Shown: positions 53,045-61,192 of the stretch, piece by piece
Position numbering within the stretch: position 1 is the first letter of the stretch
Layout of the letters: each line of letters begins with the position of its first letter
NCBI GenBank assembly: GCA_039714555.1
Contig: JBDLJB010000003.1
Coordinates: forward strand, 62,001 to 126,000
DNA: 64,000 nt
Direction of reading: 5' to 3'
Origin: Namhaeicola sp039714555
Lineage (GTDB): Bacteria > Bacteroidota > Bacteroidia > Flavobacteriales > Flavobacteriaceae
Notes under the pieces: model-generated
Told to the model about the DNA's origin: nothing
Database searches by the model: none
The model's input: only the letters and a program-made list of their open reading frames with translations
Translations under genes and position numbers: made by a program

Positions 53045-55993
53045 GTGAATTATTATTTTAACGAAATTGAAGCGAAATGGCAAAAGTATTGGTTTGATAA
53101 TCAAATATTTAAAGCTGATAATCAAAATGGGAAACCAAAGTTTTATGTGTTGGATATGTTTCCTTATCCAAGCGGTGCCGGCTTACATGTAGGACACCCA
53201 TTAGGATATATTGCAAGTGATATTTATGCGAGATATATGCGTCATAAAGGTTATAACGTTTTACATCCAATGGGATATGATTCTTTTGGTTTGCCTGCAG
53301 AACAATATGCAATTCAAACCGGTCAACATCCGGCAAAAACTACTGAGGAAAATATAAAAACCTATCGCCGACAATTAGATCAAATTGGGTTTTCATTTGA
53401 TTGGAGTAGAGAAGTAAGAACTTCAAATCCGGATTATTATAAATGGACCCAATGGATTTTCATACAATTATTTGAATCTTATTATTGTAATGATGCTCAA
53501 CAAGCCAGGCCAATTTCTGAATTGGAAGAAGTTTTTAGAGCAGAAGGGAATTATAGAATTAATGCTGCTGCAGATGAAAATATAGAAATTTTTACGGCAG
53601 AAGAATGGAAGAATTATTCTGAAAAAGAAAAACAAGAAATATTAGCAAAATACAGATTAACTTATTTATCGGAGACAGAGGTGAATTGGTGCCCTGCTTT
53701 AGGTACAGTTTTGGCTAATGATGAGATCGTTAATGGTGTTTCAGAAAGAGGAGGTCATCCCGTTGTTCGCAAAAAAATGAAACAGTGGTCAATGCGAATT
53801 ACTGCTTATGCACAACGTTTGTTAGACGGATTGGATAAAATTGATTGGCCACAACCTTTAAAAGATTCTCAAATTAATTGGATAGGAAGATCAGAAGGAG
53901 CTATGGTATCCTTCAAAATTATTGATCATAATGAAAAAATTGAAGTTTTCACAACTCGACCTGATACGATTTTTGGCGTATCATTTATGACTTTAGCACC
54001 AGAGCATGATTTGGTTTCAAGAATTACTACAGACAAATATAAAGATGCTGTAGAAAAATATAAAGATGCAACTTCAAAAAGAAGTGAAAGAGATAGAATG
54101 GCAGATGTGAAAACAATTTCCGGTCAATTTACAGGTGCCTATGTTGAACATCCTTTTACAGGTAAAAAAGTACCAATTTGGATTGGTGATTACGTGCTTG
54201 CAAGTTATGGTACGGGGGCTGTAATGGCTGTGCCTTGTGGTGATCAACGTGATTATGACTTTGCCAAACATTTTAATATTGAAATCCCAAATATTTTCCA
54301 AGACATTGATATTTCTGAACATGCTTGTGAAGATAAAACTGCTGTAATTGCAAATTCAGATTTTATTAGTGGTATGCCGGCAAAAAAAGCTATTAAAAGA
54401 ATTATTTATGAATTAGAACAAAAAGGAATAGGTAAAGGTAAAGTGAATTACCGCTTACGCGATGCTGTTTTTTCTCGTCAAAGATATTGGGGAGAACCCT
54501 TCCCGGTTTATTACAAAGATGGAATGCCTCAGATGATTGATGTTCAATTTTTACCTTTAAGATTGCCTGAAGTAGAAAAATATTTACCAACAGAAGACGG
54601 TAAGCCACCCTTAGGGAATGCACATGACTGGGCTTGGGATAGTATTGAGAATAAAGTAGTGAGTAATGAGAAAATTGATAATAAAACTACATTTCAATTA
54701 GAGTTAAATACAATGCCGGGTTGGGCAGGTAGTTCATGGTATTTTAATCGATATATGGATGCAGAAAATTCAAATGAATTTGCTGGCAAAAAAGCATTAA
54801 ATTATTGGAAAGATGTTGATCTTTATATTGGCGGTAGTGAACATGCTACCGGACATTTATTATACTCTCGTTTTTGGCAAAAGTTTTTATTTGACAGAGG
54901 GTTATTACCAGTAGACGAATATGCAAAAAAGTTGATCAATCAAGGAATGATACTGGGTACAAGTGCATTTGTTTACAGATGGGAATATGAAAACGGAGAA
55001 GAATCTGATAAAGCCAAAAAAACAATCTTTGTTAGTAAGACGAAGATGGAAAAAATTATCAAAGAAAGAGAAACTATAGAAAATTCAAAAAGAGGTGTAA
55101 TTGGCGAACATGTTGATTTGGTAAATGTTTCAAAAAATACATCGGGTAATAAATGGTCACATTTTACACCAATTCACGCAGATGTTTCATTTGTAAATGC
55201 TTCCAATGAGTTGGATATAGAAGCTTTTAAAAATTGGCGTCCTGAATATAAAGATGCTGAATTTGTATTGGAAGATGGTAAATATATTGTTGGACGGGAG
55301 GTAGAAAAAATGTCCAAATCAAAATATAATGTTGTTAATCCCGATGATATTTGTGAAGATTATGGAGCAGATACTTTGCGAATGTATGAGATGTTCTTAG
55401 GTCCGCTTGAGCAAGCAAAACCATGGAATACAGCAGGAATATCAGGAGTACATGGTTTTCTAAAAAAAATGTGGAAATTATATCACAGTGGTGAAAATGG
55501 TATTTTTTATGTTTCTGAAGAAGAGTCTACAAAAGAAGAATTAAAAACTTTGCATAAAACAATTAAAAAAGTTGATGAAGATATTGCTGATTTCTCATTT
55601 AATACTTCAGTGAGTTCTTTTATGATCGCTGTAAATGAATTAACATCTCTAAAATGTAATAAGAGAAAAATATTAGAGCCCTTAGCTATTTTAATATCAC
55701 CGTATGCACCTCATATAGCTGAAGAACTATGGAATAAAATGGGTAATGATGGTTCTATTTCAAAAGTTGAATTCCCGGTTTTAGATCTTAAACATTTGGT
55801 AGAAAGTACTAAAACCTACCCAATTTCTTTTAATGGAAAATTGAGATTTACAATGGAATTGTCCTTAGATCTTAGTAAAGATGAAATTGAAGCAGCAGTC
55901 TTGGCCCATGAAAAAACAAAACAACATCTTGCAGGTAGAACCCCTAAAAAAATAATTGTTGTACCCGGTAAAATTGTAAATATTGTAGGTTAG
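53045..55993 (+). CDS. leuS: leucyl-tRNA synthetase
   Basis: A 982-residue class Ia synthetase. The HIGH-type motif is G-L-H-V-G-H-P-L-G (about residues 43-51) and K-M-S-K-S is at about 758-762. The editing domain has T-T-R-P-D-T-I-F-G and the connective regions carry the extra segments that lengthen Bacteroidota LeuS. The GTG start at 53045 keeps the conserved N-Y-Y-F-N-E-I-E-A-K-W-Q-K-Y-W. The TAG stop shares its last base with the GTG start of the SemiSWEET gene. Confidence 0.96.
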   Translation: MNYYFNEIEAKWQKYWFDNQIFKADNQNGKPKFYVLDMFPYPSGAGLHVGHPLGYIASDIYARYMRHKGYNVLHPMGYDSFGLPAEQYAIQTGQHPAKTTEENIKTYRRQLDQIGFSFDWSREVRTSNPDYYKWTQWIFIQLFESYYCNDAQQARPISELEEVFRAEGNYRINAAADENIEIFTAEEWKNYSEKEKQEILAKYRLTYLSETEVNWCPALGTVLANDEIVNGVSERGGHPVVRKKMKQWSMRITAYAQRLLDGLDKIDWPQPLKDSQINWIGRSEGAMVSFKIIDHNEKIEVFTTRPDTIFGVSFMTLAPEHDLVSRITTDKYKDAVEKYKDATSKRSERDRMADVKTISGQFTGAYVEHPFTGKKVPIWIGDYVLASYGTGAVMAVPCGDQRDYDFAKHFNIEIPNIFQDIDISEHACEDKTAVIANSDFISGMPAKKAIKRIIYELEQKGIGKGKVNYRLRDAVFSRQRYWGEPFPVYYKDGMPQMIDVQFLPLRLPEVEKYLPTEDGKPPLGNAHDWAWDSIENKVVSNEKIDNKTTFQLELNTMPGWAGSSWYFNRYMDAENSNEFAGKKALNYWKDVDLYIGGSEHATGHLLYSRFWQKFLFDRGLLPVDEYAKKLINQGMILGTSAFVYRWEYENGEESDKAKKTIFVSKTKMEKIIKERETIENSKRGVIGEHVDLVNVSKNTSGNKWSHFTPIHADVSFVNASNELDIEAFKNWRPEYKDAEFVLEDGKYIVGREVEKMSKSKYNVVNPDDICEDYGADTLRMYEMFLGPLEQAKPWNTAGISGVHGFLKKMWKLYHSGENGIFYVSEEESTKEELKTLHKTIKKVDEDIADFSFNTSVSSFMIAVNELTSLKCNKRKILEPLAILISPYAPHIAEELWNKMGNDGSISKVEFPVLDLKHLVESTKTYPISFNGKLRFTMELSLDLSKDEIEAAVLAHEKTKQHLAGRTPKKIIVVPGKIVNIVG

Positions 55994-56256
55994 TGAACTG
56001 GAGCATAGAGATCATAGGTATAATTGCAGCCGTTTTAACTACTTTTGGATTTGCACCCCAAGTAATTAAGTCATATAAAACAAAAAATGTAGAAGGTGTA
56101 TCATTGACTATGTATTTGGTGATGTTCTTTGGACTTATTTTCTGGTTAATTTACGGTTTTCTTATTGATAGTTTTGCTATTAAATTGGCAAATATTGTTT
56201 CAGGAATATTGGTTTTTACATTAATTTTATTACGAATTACATATAAAAATAAATAA
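55993..56256 (+). CDS. SemiSWEET sugar transporter
   Basis: An 87-residue protein with three TM helices (about 5-23, 39-59 and 64-82) and the PQ-loop motif G-F-A-P-Q-V-I-K-S near residues 19-27. This is the SemiSWEET three-helix unit, which dimerises to transport small sugars. Start is GTG at 55993, overlapping the last base of the leuS stop, so translation is almost certainly coupled. Its relation to leuS is positional. Confidence 0.88.
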   Translation: MNWSIEIIGIIAAVLTTFGFAPQVIKSYKTKNVEGVSLTMYLVMFFGLIFWLIYGFLIDSFAIKLANIVSGILVFTLILLRITYKNK

Positions 56257-56282
56257 AGTTTTAAAAATACTTTATTTATTTA

Positions 56283-56311
56283 TTGCAGATTGAAAAAAGT
56301 TTATAAATTTG
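56283..56311 (+). promoter_or_regulatory. trp operon promoter
   Basis: TTG (56283-56285), 18 bases, then TAAATTTG (56304-56311), an exact TANNTTTG. The predicted start, near 56318, is only about 7 bases before the trpL ATG. Confidence 0.6.
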
Positions 56312-56324
56312 CAAACATATATTT

Positions 56325-56381
56325 ATGAAATCACAAAAATTACATACTTGGTGGTGGTCTTTACGGAAACAAAATTCGTGA
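56325..56381 (+). CDS. trpL: trp operon leader peptide
   Basis: ATG at 56325 to TGA at 56379-56381 encodes 18 residues, M-K-S-Q-K-L-H-T-W-W-W-S-L-R-K-Q-N-S. Three consecutive Trp codons at 56349-56357 are the sensor of charged tRNA-Trp. It is far too short for standard gene finding. A promoter lies directly upstream and a terminator hairpin 33 bases after the stop. The trpE gene starts 125 bases downstream. This is a regulatory ORF with no expected function of the peptide itself. Confidence 0.85.
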   Translation: MKSQKLHTWWWSLRKQNS

Positions 56382-56441
56382 AGTGCACTTTGTATATGAA
56401 AATATCAAAAAAGGCTTGTCTTCACGACAAGCTTTTTTTTT
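56376..56441 (+). terminator. trp attenuator: anti-terminator and terminator
   Basis: Terminator: GCTTGTC (56414-56420), loop TTCAC, GACAAGC (56426-56432), then nine T. Anti-terminator: TCGTGAAG (56376-56383), overlapping the trpL stop codon, is the exact complement of CTTCACGA (56420-56427) in the terminator loop and descending arm. A ribosome stalled at the Trp codons leaves TCGTGAAG free, so the anti-terminator forms. A ribosome reaching the stop masks it, so the terminator forms. Confidence 0.85.
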
Positions 56442-56506
56442 AATAAAATTTTAAGTTTCATAATTATCATAGTAGAAATTTAAAAGATATAGAAACAAAT
56501 AATAAA

Positions 56507-57904
56507 ATGAAATTTAAATTAAAAACACATTATAAAAAAATATTGGCTGATACCATTACACCGGTTAGTATTTATTTAAAGATAAGAGACAGGTTTCCTA
56601 ATAGTATATTGTTAGAAAGCTCTGATTATCACGGTAATGAAAACAGTTTTTCTTATATTTGTTGTAATCCTATTGCAAGTATCAGTATTAAAAATGAGTT
56701 AATTACCGAAATTTTCCCCGACGGCAGTATTCAGAAAACTTCAATTGATAAAAAAACTGATGTCCCTTTAACAATTCATCAATTCAGTAAAAGATTTGAT
56801 ACTCAAAATCAAGACTTTAAATTTATTAATAAAGGATTATTTGGCTATATAAGTTATGATGCTGTTAAATATTTTGAAGATATTTCAATAGAAAAAAAGG
56901 ATGATGATTTAGATATACCTGATGCTTATTACGCTGTTTATCAAAATATTATTGCCATAAATCATTTTAAAAATGAAGCCTATATTTTTGCGCATTGTTT
57001 TGAAAATGAGAGTAATATTGAAGAGATCAATCAATTGATAGCCAATAAGAACTTCGCATCTTATGCATATAAGAATTCATCGGATGAAACTTCTAATCTA
57101 ACGGATGATGAATATATGCAGCATGTAGAATTGGCAAAAAAACATTGTTATAGAGGTGATGTTTTTCAGTTGGTTCTATCAAGAAGATTTTCTCAAGGTT
57201 TTAAAGGAGATGAGTTTAATGTTTATCGCGCATTACGATCTATAAATCCATCACCATATTTATTTTATTTTGATTATGGTAATTTTAAGATATTTGGCTC
57301 ATCGCCAGAAGCTCAGTTGATAGTTAACAATGATAAAGCCGAAATTCATCCTATTGCCGGAACTTTTAAGAGAACCGGTAATGATGAAAAGGATCTAGAG
57401 GTTGCCAAGTCACTTGTAAATGATGAAAAAGAAAATGCCGAACATGTAATGTTAGTTGATTTAGCAAGAAATGACCTGAGCAGAAATGGTGAAAATGTTA
57501 AAGTAGAAACATATAAAGAAATTCAGTTCTTTTCACATGTAATTCATTTGGTTTCTAAAGTAACAGGTAAAAAATTTGATGATGCGATCACATTTCAAGT
57601 CGTAGCTGATACTTTTCCGGCAGGTACATTATCGGGAGCACCCAAACATAAAGCAATGCAATTGATTGAAAAGTATGAAAAAACAAATCGTAGTTCTTAT
57701 GGTGGTGCAATTGGTTTTATGGATTTTGATGGTAATTTTAACCATGCTATTATCATTAGGTCTTTTTTGAGTAAAAACCATCGTTTATTTTACCAGGCCG
57801 GAGCAGGTATAGTTGCCAAATCAAGTGCAAAAAATGAATTACAAGAAGTTTATAATAAATTAAAAGCTTTACATAAAGCTTTAGAATTAGCAGAAAATAT
57901 TTAA
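56507..57904 (+). CDS. trpE: anthranilate synthase component I
   Basis: A 465-residue chorismate-using enzyme. The N-terminal half holds the L-L-E-S-S segment (L-E-S-S-D-Y-H-G, about residues 35-42) of the Trp feedback site. The chorismate-binding half has L-V-L-S-R-R-F, P-S-P-Y-L-F-Y, F-G-S-S-P-E, H-P-I-A-G-T-F-K-R, L-V-D-L-A-R-N-D-L-S-R and F-P-A-G-T-L-S-G-A-P-K. With TrpG it makes anthranilate. First structural gene of the operon, under attenuator control, 3 bases before trpG. Confidence 0.95.
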   Translation: MKFKLKTHYKKILADTITPVSIYLKIRDRFPNSILLESSDYHGNENSFSYICCNPIASISIKNELITEIFPDGSIQKTSIDKKTDVPLTIHQFSKRFDTQNQDFKFINKGLFGYISYDAVKYFEDISIEKKDDDLDIPDAYYAVYQNIIAINHFKNEAYIFAHCFENESNIEEINQLIANKNFASYAYKNSSDETSNLTDDEYMQHVELAKKHCYRGDVFQLVLSRRFSQGFKGDEFNVYRALRSINPSPYLFYFDYGNFKIFGSSPEAQLIVNNDKAEIHPIAGTFKRTGNDEKDLEVAKSLVNDEKENAEHVMLVDLARNDLSRNGENVKVETYKEIQFFSHVIHLVSKVTGKKFDDAITFQVVADTFPAGTLSGAPKHKAMQLIEKYEKTNRSSYGGAIGFMDFDGNFNHAIIIRSFLSKNHRLFYQAGAGIVAKSSAKNELQEVYNKLKALHKALELAENI

Positions 57905-57907
57905 ACA

Positions 57908-58474
57908 ATGAAAAAGATTTTGGTTATTGATAATTATGATTCATTTACATACAATCTTGTACACTATTTACAAGACCTAAATTGTGAGGTTACTGTAAAA
58001 CGGAATGATAAATTACATATTGATGAAGTAGAAGAATTTGATAAAATTTTGCTTTCTCCCGGACCCGGAATTCCTGATGAAGCGGGACTTCTGAAGCCAA
58101 TTATTAAAAAATATGCACCAACAAAAAGTATTCTGGGTATTTGTTTAGGTCAGCAAGCTATTGCTGAAGTTTTTGGAGGTAAAATTGAAAATTTAGACAA
58201 GGTTTATCACGGAGTTTCAACAAATATAGAATTGATAAATAGCGATGAAATATTATATAAAGATATATCCAATAAACTGGAAGTAGGGCGTTACCATTCA
58301 TGGGTAGTTTCTGATGATCTGCCGGAAGTTTTGATTACAACTTCAGTTGATAAAAATGGTGAAATTATGTCTTTAAAACATAAGGATTTTGATGTTAGAG
58401 CAGTACAATACCATCCCGAATCTATTTTAACACCAGAAGGAAAAAAAATATTAAAGAATTGGGTCGAGGCATAA
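57908..58474 (+). CDS. trpG: anthranilate synthase component II (glutamine amidotransferase)
   Basis: A 188-residue class I glutamine amidotransferase. The start I-D-N-Y-D-S-F-T-Y-N-L and P-G-P-G-I-P are typical; the nucleophile is Cys79 in G-I-C-L-G-Q-Q, and the His-Glu pair lies in Q-Y-H-P-E-S near residue 170. It supplies ammonia to TrpE; the family can also serve PabA. Separated from trpD by 99 bases holding a repeat element. Confidence 0.94.
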   Translation: MKKILVIDNYDSFTYNLVHYLQDLNCEVTVKRNDKLHIDEVEEFDKILLSPGPGIPDEAGLLKPIIKKYAPTKSILGICLGQQAIAEVFGGKIENLDKVYHGVSTNIELINSDEILYKDISNKLEVGRYHSWVVSDDLPEVLITTSVDKNGEIMSLKHKDFDVRAVQYHPESILTPEGKKILKNWVEA

Positions 58475-58529
58475 AACTCCCTTCTTGAGAGGGGTGACCA
58501 TTCAGAAGAATGAAGAATGGTCGGTGTGT
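58475..58529 (+). repeat. intergenic repeat element with two hairpins (trpG-trpD)
   Basis: A CTCCCTTC-TTGA-GAGGGG hairpin is followed by GACCATTC (58496-58503) pairing with GAATGGTC (58515-58522), then CGGTGTGT. The GC-rich CTCTTGAGAGGGGT...GGTGTGT pattern resembles an interspersed element often seen between Bacteroidota genes. There is no T-run, so it should not terminate trp transcription, though it may affect mRNA stability. Confidence 0.55.
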
Positions 58530-58573
58530 AATGAATTTAAATAATTTATAAAATATACTGAAACAAGTTCAGC

Positions 58574-59566
58574 ATGAAACAAATATTAAACAGATTAATA
58601 AACCAAGAAAAAATTACCAAAGAAGAAGCTAAAAATGTTTTGGTGAATATTTCAAATGGTAAATATAATAATAGTCAAATAGCTTCTTTTTTAACAGTTT
58701 ACATGATGCGAAGTATTTCTGTTGAAGAGCTTGATGGTTTTAGAGAAGCACTTCTTGAATTGTGCTTGCCAATAGATCTTTCAGCTTTTAATACGATAGA
58801 TCTTTGCGGAACAGGAGGAGATGGTAAAGATACTTTTAATATATCAACTTTAGCATCTTTTGTAACAGCAGGTGCAGGAGTAAAAGTTGCAAAACACGGA
58901 AATTACGGTGTTTCATCATCTTGTGGTTCATCTAATGTTTTGGAATTTTTAGGAGTTAAATTCACCAATAAAGAGAGTAGTTTACAAAAGACAATCGATG
59001 AAGCAGGAATATGTGTATTACATGCACCATTATTTCATCCGGCAATGAAAAATGTAGCACCAATTAGAAAAGAATTAGGTGTAAAAACTTTTTTTAATAT
59101 GTTGGGTCCTATGGTAAATCCGTCGTTTCCACAGAATCAAATGGTAGGTGTTTTTAATTTAGAATTGGCAAGAATGTATGGCTATCTGTACCAAAACACC
59201 GATAAAAATTACGCAATTTTACATGATTTGGCTGGATATGATGAAATTTCACTAACTGATAAAACCAAAATGATTACCAATACTGAGGATAAGATTATGT
59301 ATCCGGCTGATTTAAATTTAAAAAAGCTTTCTGCCAAAGAAATAAAAGGTGGATTAACAGTGAAGGATAGTGCTAAAATTTTTAATGATATCCTTAGGGG
59401 AGAGGGAACAGAAGCTCAAAATAATGTGGTATGTGCCAATGCGGGATTGGCAATTGCTACAGTTAATAATTTGTCGCATCAGGAAGGGTTCACTTTAGCA
59501 GAAAGATCGTTAAAAGATAAAGGTGCTTTAAAGACTTTTAATAAATTAATTGAATTGAGTTTATAA
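58574..59566 (+). CDS. trpD: anthranilate phosphoribosyltransferase
   Basis: A 330-residue class IV phosphoribosyltransferase joining anthranilate with PRPP. The PRPP-binding G-T-G-G-D-G-K-D-T-F-N-I-S-T (about residues 78-91), K-H-G-N-Y-G-V-S-S-S-C-G-S, H-P-A-M-K-N-V-A-P-I-R and the N-M-L-G-P segment are all present. Normal length. Third gene of the operon. Confidence 0.95.
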   Translation: MKQILNRLINQEKITKEEAKNVLVNISNGKYNNSQIASFLTVYMMRSISVEELDGFREALLELCLPIDLSAFNTIDLCGTGGDGKDTFNISTLASFVTAGAGVKVAKHGNYGVSSSCGSSNVLEFLGVKFTNKESSLQKTIDEAGICVLHAPLFHPAMKNVAPIRKELGVKTFFNMLGPMVNPSFPQNQMVGVFNLELARMYGYLYQNTDKNYAILHDLAGYDEISLTDKTKMITNTEDKIMYPADLNLKKLSAKEIKGGLTVKDSAKIFNDILRGEGTEAQNNVVCANAGLAIATVNNLSHQEGFTLAERSLKDKGALKTFNKLIELSL

Positions 59567-59608
59567 GAAAATATGTATGAACTTTAAGGTCATTTATTAA
59601 GTAATAAA

Positions 59609-60385
59609 ATGAATATTCTAGATAAAATAGTAGCAGATAAACGTTTAGAAGTTGCAATGAAAAAAGTAACTTTACCTGTAGATTTTCTAATGAATTCACC
59701 TTTATTTATCAGAAAAACATTTTCACTTGCAGAAAGTGTAAGAAGAGGTAGTGGCATTATAGCCGAATTCAAACGGCGATCACCTTCTAAACAAGTAATA
59801 AATCAAAAAAGTAATGTTATTGATGTAGTGAAAGGTTATGAAAAGGCCGGAGTTTCGGGAATTTCTGTTTTAGGAGACACCAAATATTTTGGAGGCGCTT
59901 TAGATGATCTGATTCAAGTTAGAAATTCGGTAAATATTCCAATTTTGAGAAAAGAATTTATCATTGATATCTACCAAATATATGAAGCAAAAGCATTTGG
60001 TGCTGATGCAATTTTATTGATTGCGGCAATTTTAAATGAAGACGAGATCATAGCATTTTCAAAACAAGCAAAAGAACTTGGAATGGATGTTTTATTAGAA
60101 ATTCACAACAAAGCGGAGCTTAAAAAATCAGATCTTACTTATGTAGATTTGGTTGGTGTAAACAATAGAAATCTTAAAACTTTTGAAGTTTCGTTAGAAA
60201 CGAGTAAGAGTTTATCAGAATTAATTTCGAATGATAAAGTTAAGATCTCAGAAAGTGGTATAAGTTCAATTGAAGCAATAAATGAATTAAAAAAGTACGG
60301 ATTTCAAGGTTTTTTAATTGGTGAAAATTTTATGAAGACAGATAATCCCGGAGCAGCAGCAATAGATTTTTTAAATAAATTATAA
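59609..60385 (+). CDS. trpC: indole-3-glycerol phosphate synthase
   Basis: A 258-residue TIM-barrel enzyme, standing alone (not fused to TrpF). Seen are I-I-A-E-F-K-R-R-S-P-S-K (about residues 50-61), S-V-L-G-D-T-K-Y-F-G-G, L-R-K-E-F-I-I-D, G-A-D-A-I-L-L-I-A-A-I, V-G-V-N-N-R-N-L-K-T-F and S-E-S-G-I. It forms indole glycerol phosphate from the TrpF product. Start 42 bases after trpD; 5 bases to trpF. Confidence 0.95.
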   Translation: MNILDKIVADKRLEVAMKKVTLPVDFLMNSPLFIRKTFSLAESVRRGSGIIAEFKRRSPSKQVINQKSNVIDVVKGYEKAGVSGISVLGDTKYFGGALDDLIQVRNSVNIPILRKEFIIDIYQIYEAKAFGADAILLIAAILNEDEIIAFSKQAKELGMDVLLEIHNKAELKKSDLTYVDLVGVNNRNLKTFEVSLETSKSLSELISNDKVKISESGISSIEAINELKKYGFQGFLIGENFMKTDNPGAAAIDFLNKL

Positions 60386-60390
60386 GACAA

Positions 60391-61098
60391 ATGGATATTC
60401 AAAGTGAAAATAGATCCAATTTTACGTTTGCCAGGAGAGATGCCGATAGACAGAATGGGTTGAAACTCAAAATCTGTGGGATGAAATATCCTGAGAATAT
60501 TAAATCTGTTGCAGTATTGCAGCCCGATTATCTTGGATTTATATTTTACGAAAGATCAAAAAGAAATTTTGAAGGAGAAATTCCTCATATTTCTGATAAA
60601 ATCAAAAAAACCGGTGTATTTGTTGATACATCAATAGAAATTATTATTAAAAAAGTAAATAAATATAGACTTAAAGCTATACAATTACACGGAGAAGAAA
60701 GTGTTGAATTTTGTAGAAAATTAAGAGAAGAACTGAAAGATGTAACTATTGAGATCATTAAAGTTTTCTCTATTGGAGATACTTTTGATTTTTCTGTTTT
60801 AAAAATATATGAAGATGTATGTGATTACTTTTTATTTGATACTAAAGGAAAGGAAAAAGGAGGAAATGGAATTACTTTCAACTGGGAGTTATTAAAAAAT
60901 TACCCAAATCAAAAACCTTATTTTTTAAGTGGTGGTATTGGTTTGGAAGAGGTAAAAGATATCAAAGAATTTTTTAAGACTGAAGCTTCAAAGTATTGTT
61001 ATGCATTGGATATCAATAGTAAATTTGAAGATGAACCGGGATTGAAAAATATAAAAGATTTAAAATTATTCATTAAAGATTTAAAACTAAAAATTTAA
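60391..61098 (+). CDS. trpF: phosphoribosylanthranilate isomerase
   Basis: A 235-residue TrpF. The canonical start of the barrel, L-K-L-K-I-C-G-M-K, occurs only at about residue 24. The preceding residues (including N-F-T-F-A-R-R-D-A-D-R-Q-N-G) look unlike a normal TrpF N terminus and are encoded by GC-richer DNA. The rest is regular: P-D-Y-L-G-F-I-F-Y-E-R-S-K-R, G-V-F-V-D, L-H-G-E-E, and D-T-K-G-K-E-K-G-G-N-G. An in-frame TTG next to the K-L-K-I-C motif could be the original start. Confidence in the enzyme is high, in the N terminus low. Confidence 0.93.
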   Translation: MDIQSENRSNFTFARRDADRQNGLKLKICGMKYPENIKSVAVLQPDYLGFIFYERSKRNFEGEIPHISDKIKKTGVFVDTSIEIIIKKVNKYRLKAIQLHGEESVEFCRKLREELKDVTIEIIKVFSIGDTFDFSVLKIYEDVCDYFLFDTKGKEKGGNGITFNWELLKNYPNQKPYFLSGGIGLEEVKDIKEFFKTEASKYCYALDINSKFEDEPGLKNIKDLKLFIKDLKLKI

Positions 61099-61133
61099 TT
61101 CTTACACGAAGAAGTTACTTAGATTATAAAGAT

Positions 61134-61181
61134 TTATTTCTTTGTGCTCTTTGCGGTATCTTTGTGTTCATAGCGGTTAAA
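61134..61181 (+). repeat. CTTTGYG-type interspersed repeat (trpF-trpB)
   Basis: The 94-base trpF-trpB gap carries a series of related words, CTTTGTG, CTTTGCGG, CTTTGTG and AGCGGTTAAA (61140-61180), preceded by TTACACGAAG. This pattern matches a widespread intergenic repeat type of Bacteroidota genomes. It leaves only about 12 bases before the trpB ATG. Confidence 0.6.
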
Positions 61182-61192
61182 AAATACATAAT

